From contig DAIDAH010000048.1 in the NCBI GenBank assembly GCA_027310735.1, positions 1 through 14,002 on the forward strand: a stretch of DNA of 14,002 nt. Direction: 5' to 3'. The notes below the pieces were generated by a model. That model did no database searches and was not told the DNA's origin. It saw only the letters and a list, made by a program, of their open reading frames with translations. This stretch comes from Methylotenera sp. (GTDB lineage Bacteria; Pseudomonadota; Gammaproteobacteria; Burkholderiales; Methylophilaceae). Positions 13,595-14,002 of the stretch are shown here, in pieces. The translations under genes and the position numbers were made by a program. Each line of letters begins with the position of its first letter. The stretch's first letter is position 1.

Positions 13595-14002
13595 TCAGTG
13601 CGTATGGTCATCGTGGGAATGCTCATGGGCTATATTTCCGGGAGACATGGTGTCCGCATGATCCCCGCCATCCAAGGTAGAAGCATGCTCATGTTCGTGC
13701 GTCAAGTCAGACTCCACCGCAGGCAAAGCCATTACTCCCAGCCCGTGCCGATAAACCAGTTCCCCGCCATGCCAGGCAGTGGTAGCGACCATGCCCCATG
13801 CGCCAATCACGGCGCCAGCGAACCACCAGACAGGCATCGCATGCAACTTACTGCGCCAGGCATCCCAGCCTGCCAAAACCACAAGTACCGCCAACGTAGA
13901 CAGCGCCCAAGTGCGGTGTAGCAGCATGGCGAGGTGACTGACCTCATCGTGATTCACGCTATTGAATGCCTGCCAACCGAAAAAAGCGGTAGGCAGCGCC
14001 GC
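13595..14002 (-). CDS. DUF2231-like membrane protein, C-terminal part (5' end outside window)
   Basis: The frame is open to the window edge (135 residues seen; AALPTAFFGWQAF precedes a GTG at 13957 that is only an internal Val), so the gene starts upstream. At least two hydrophobic helices are visible (about LSTLAVLVVLAGWDAW and WWFAGAVIGAWGMVATTAW), and HxxRTW/WHGGELVYRHGLGV motifs are typical of DUF2231-like membrane proteins. The C-terminal tail is striking for its histidines and acids (THEHEHAS, AHEHSHDDHTH), a probable metal-binding segment. It ends 36 bp before the HD-GYP gene on the same strand and may head the same transcript. His residues in the membrane part could hold haem or metal, but that is not shown. 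The biochemical function of the family is not established to my knowledge. Confidence 0.75.
   Translation of the reverse strand, partial: AALPTAFFGWQAFNSVNHDEVSHLAMLLHRTWALSTLAVLVVLAGWDAWRSKLHAMPVWWFAGAVIGAWGMVATTAWHGGELVYRHGLGVMALPAVESDLTHEHEHASTLDGGDHADTMSPGNIAHEHSHDDHTH

Noticed and set aside
13595..13957. Independent 120-residue gene starting with GTG at 13957
   Set aside because: The frame continues upstream to the window edge with hydrophobic, family-like residues, so the GTG is more likely an internal valine codon.

Overview
The window reads as a Gram-negative proteobacterial chromosome or island segment. The signs are an OmpR-type two-component pair, a Gram-negative lipoprotein signal, an HD-GYP protein and P1B copper-ATPase genes. 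The mixed set of small uncharacterised metal-cluster genes (DUF2933, a methyltransferase fragment, DUF2231) fits Beta- or Gammaproteobacteria best. I cannot name the species. Almost every gene is on the minus strand. The exception is an AT-rich two-gene block at 3427-7472, whose base composition differs from the copper genes and suggests horizontal transfer.

Layout. Positions 1-1058 hold a response regulator and the start of its sensor kinase (ATGA overlap), behind a promoter carrying a PmrA-like direct repeat. Positions 1224-2630 look like a 1407-bp ISL3-family insertion sequence with short inverted repeats. Its transposase start codon overlaps the stop codon of hepT. Positions 2615-3288 encode a HepT/MntA (HEPN/MNT) toxin-antitoxin pair. 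A dense 138-bp divergent control region follows (3289-3426), with a good sigma70 promoter for mntA and four copies of a TTTACGAA-type word lying on both promoters. Positions 3427-7472 encode a 1133-residue tyrosine recombinase with a long N-terminal extension and a Cys cluster, followed by a 211-residue HTH/coiled-coil partner. This pair resembles the recombinase modules of Tn554-like or gamma-mobile-trio elements, without a second recombinase next to it. The 555 bp after it are non-coding and full of degenerate repeats, including a ~23-bp-period array that could be recombinase arm sites or a decayed element end.

From 8028 to the window end is a minus-strand copper/metal cluster. In transcription order it holds a DUF2231-type membrane protein (entering from outside the window), a membrane HD-GYP phosphodiesterase, a small Cys/His protein, a lipoprotein, a DUF2933 protein, a truncated isoprenylcysteine-methyltransferase-type fragment, a CopZ-like chaperone with a Cys tail, a 38/39-residue membrane peptide absent from ordinary ORF lists, and the copper-exporting ATPase CopA. 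CopZ would hand Cu(I) to CopA for export. The other genes are probably accessory envelope or metal-response functions.

The best candidate for an undescribed system is the recombinase/HTH pair with the divergently transcribed HepT/MntA module and the operator-rich region between them. It may be a mobile unit that carries its own addiction or defence module.
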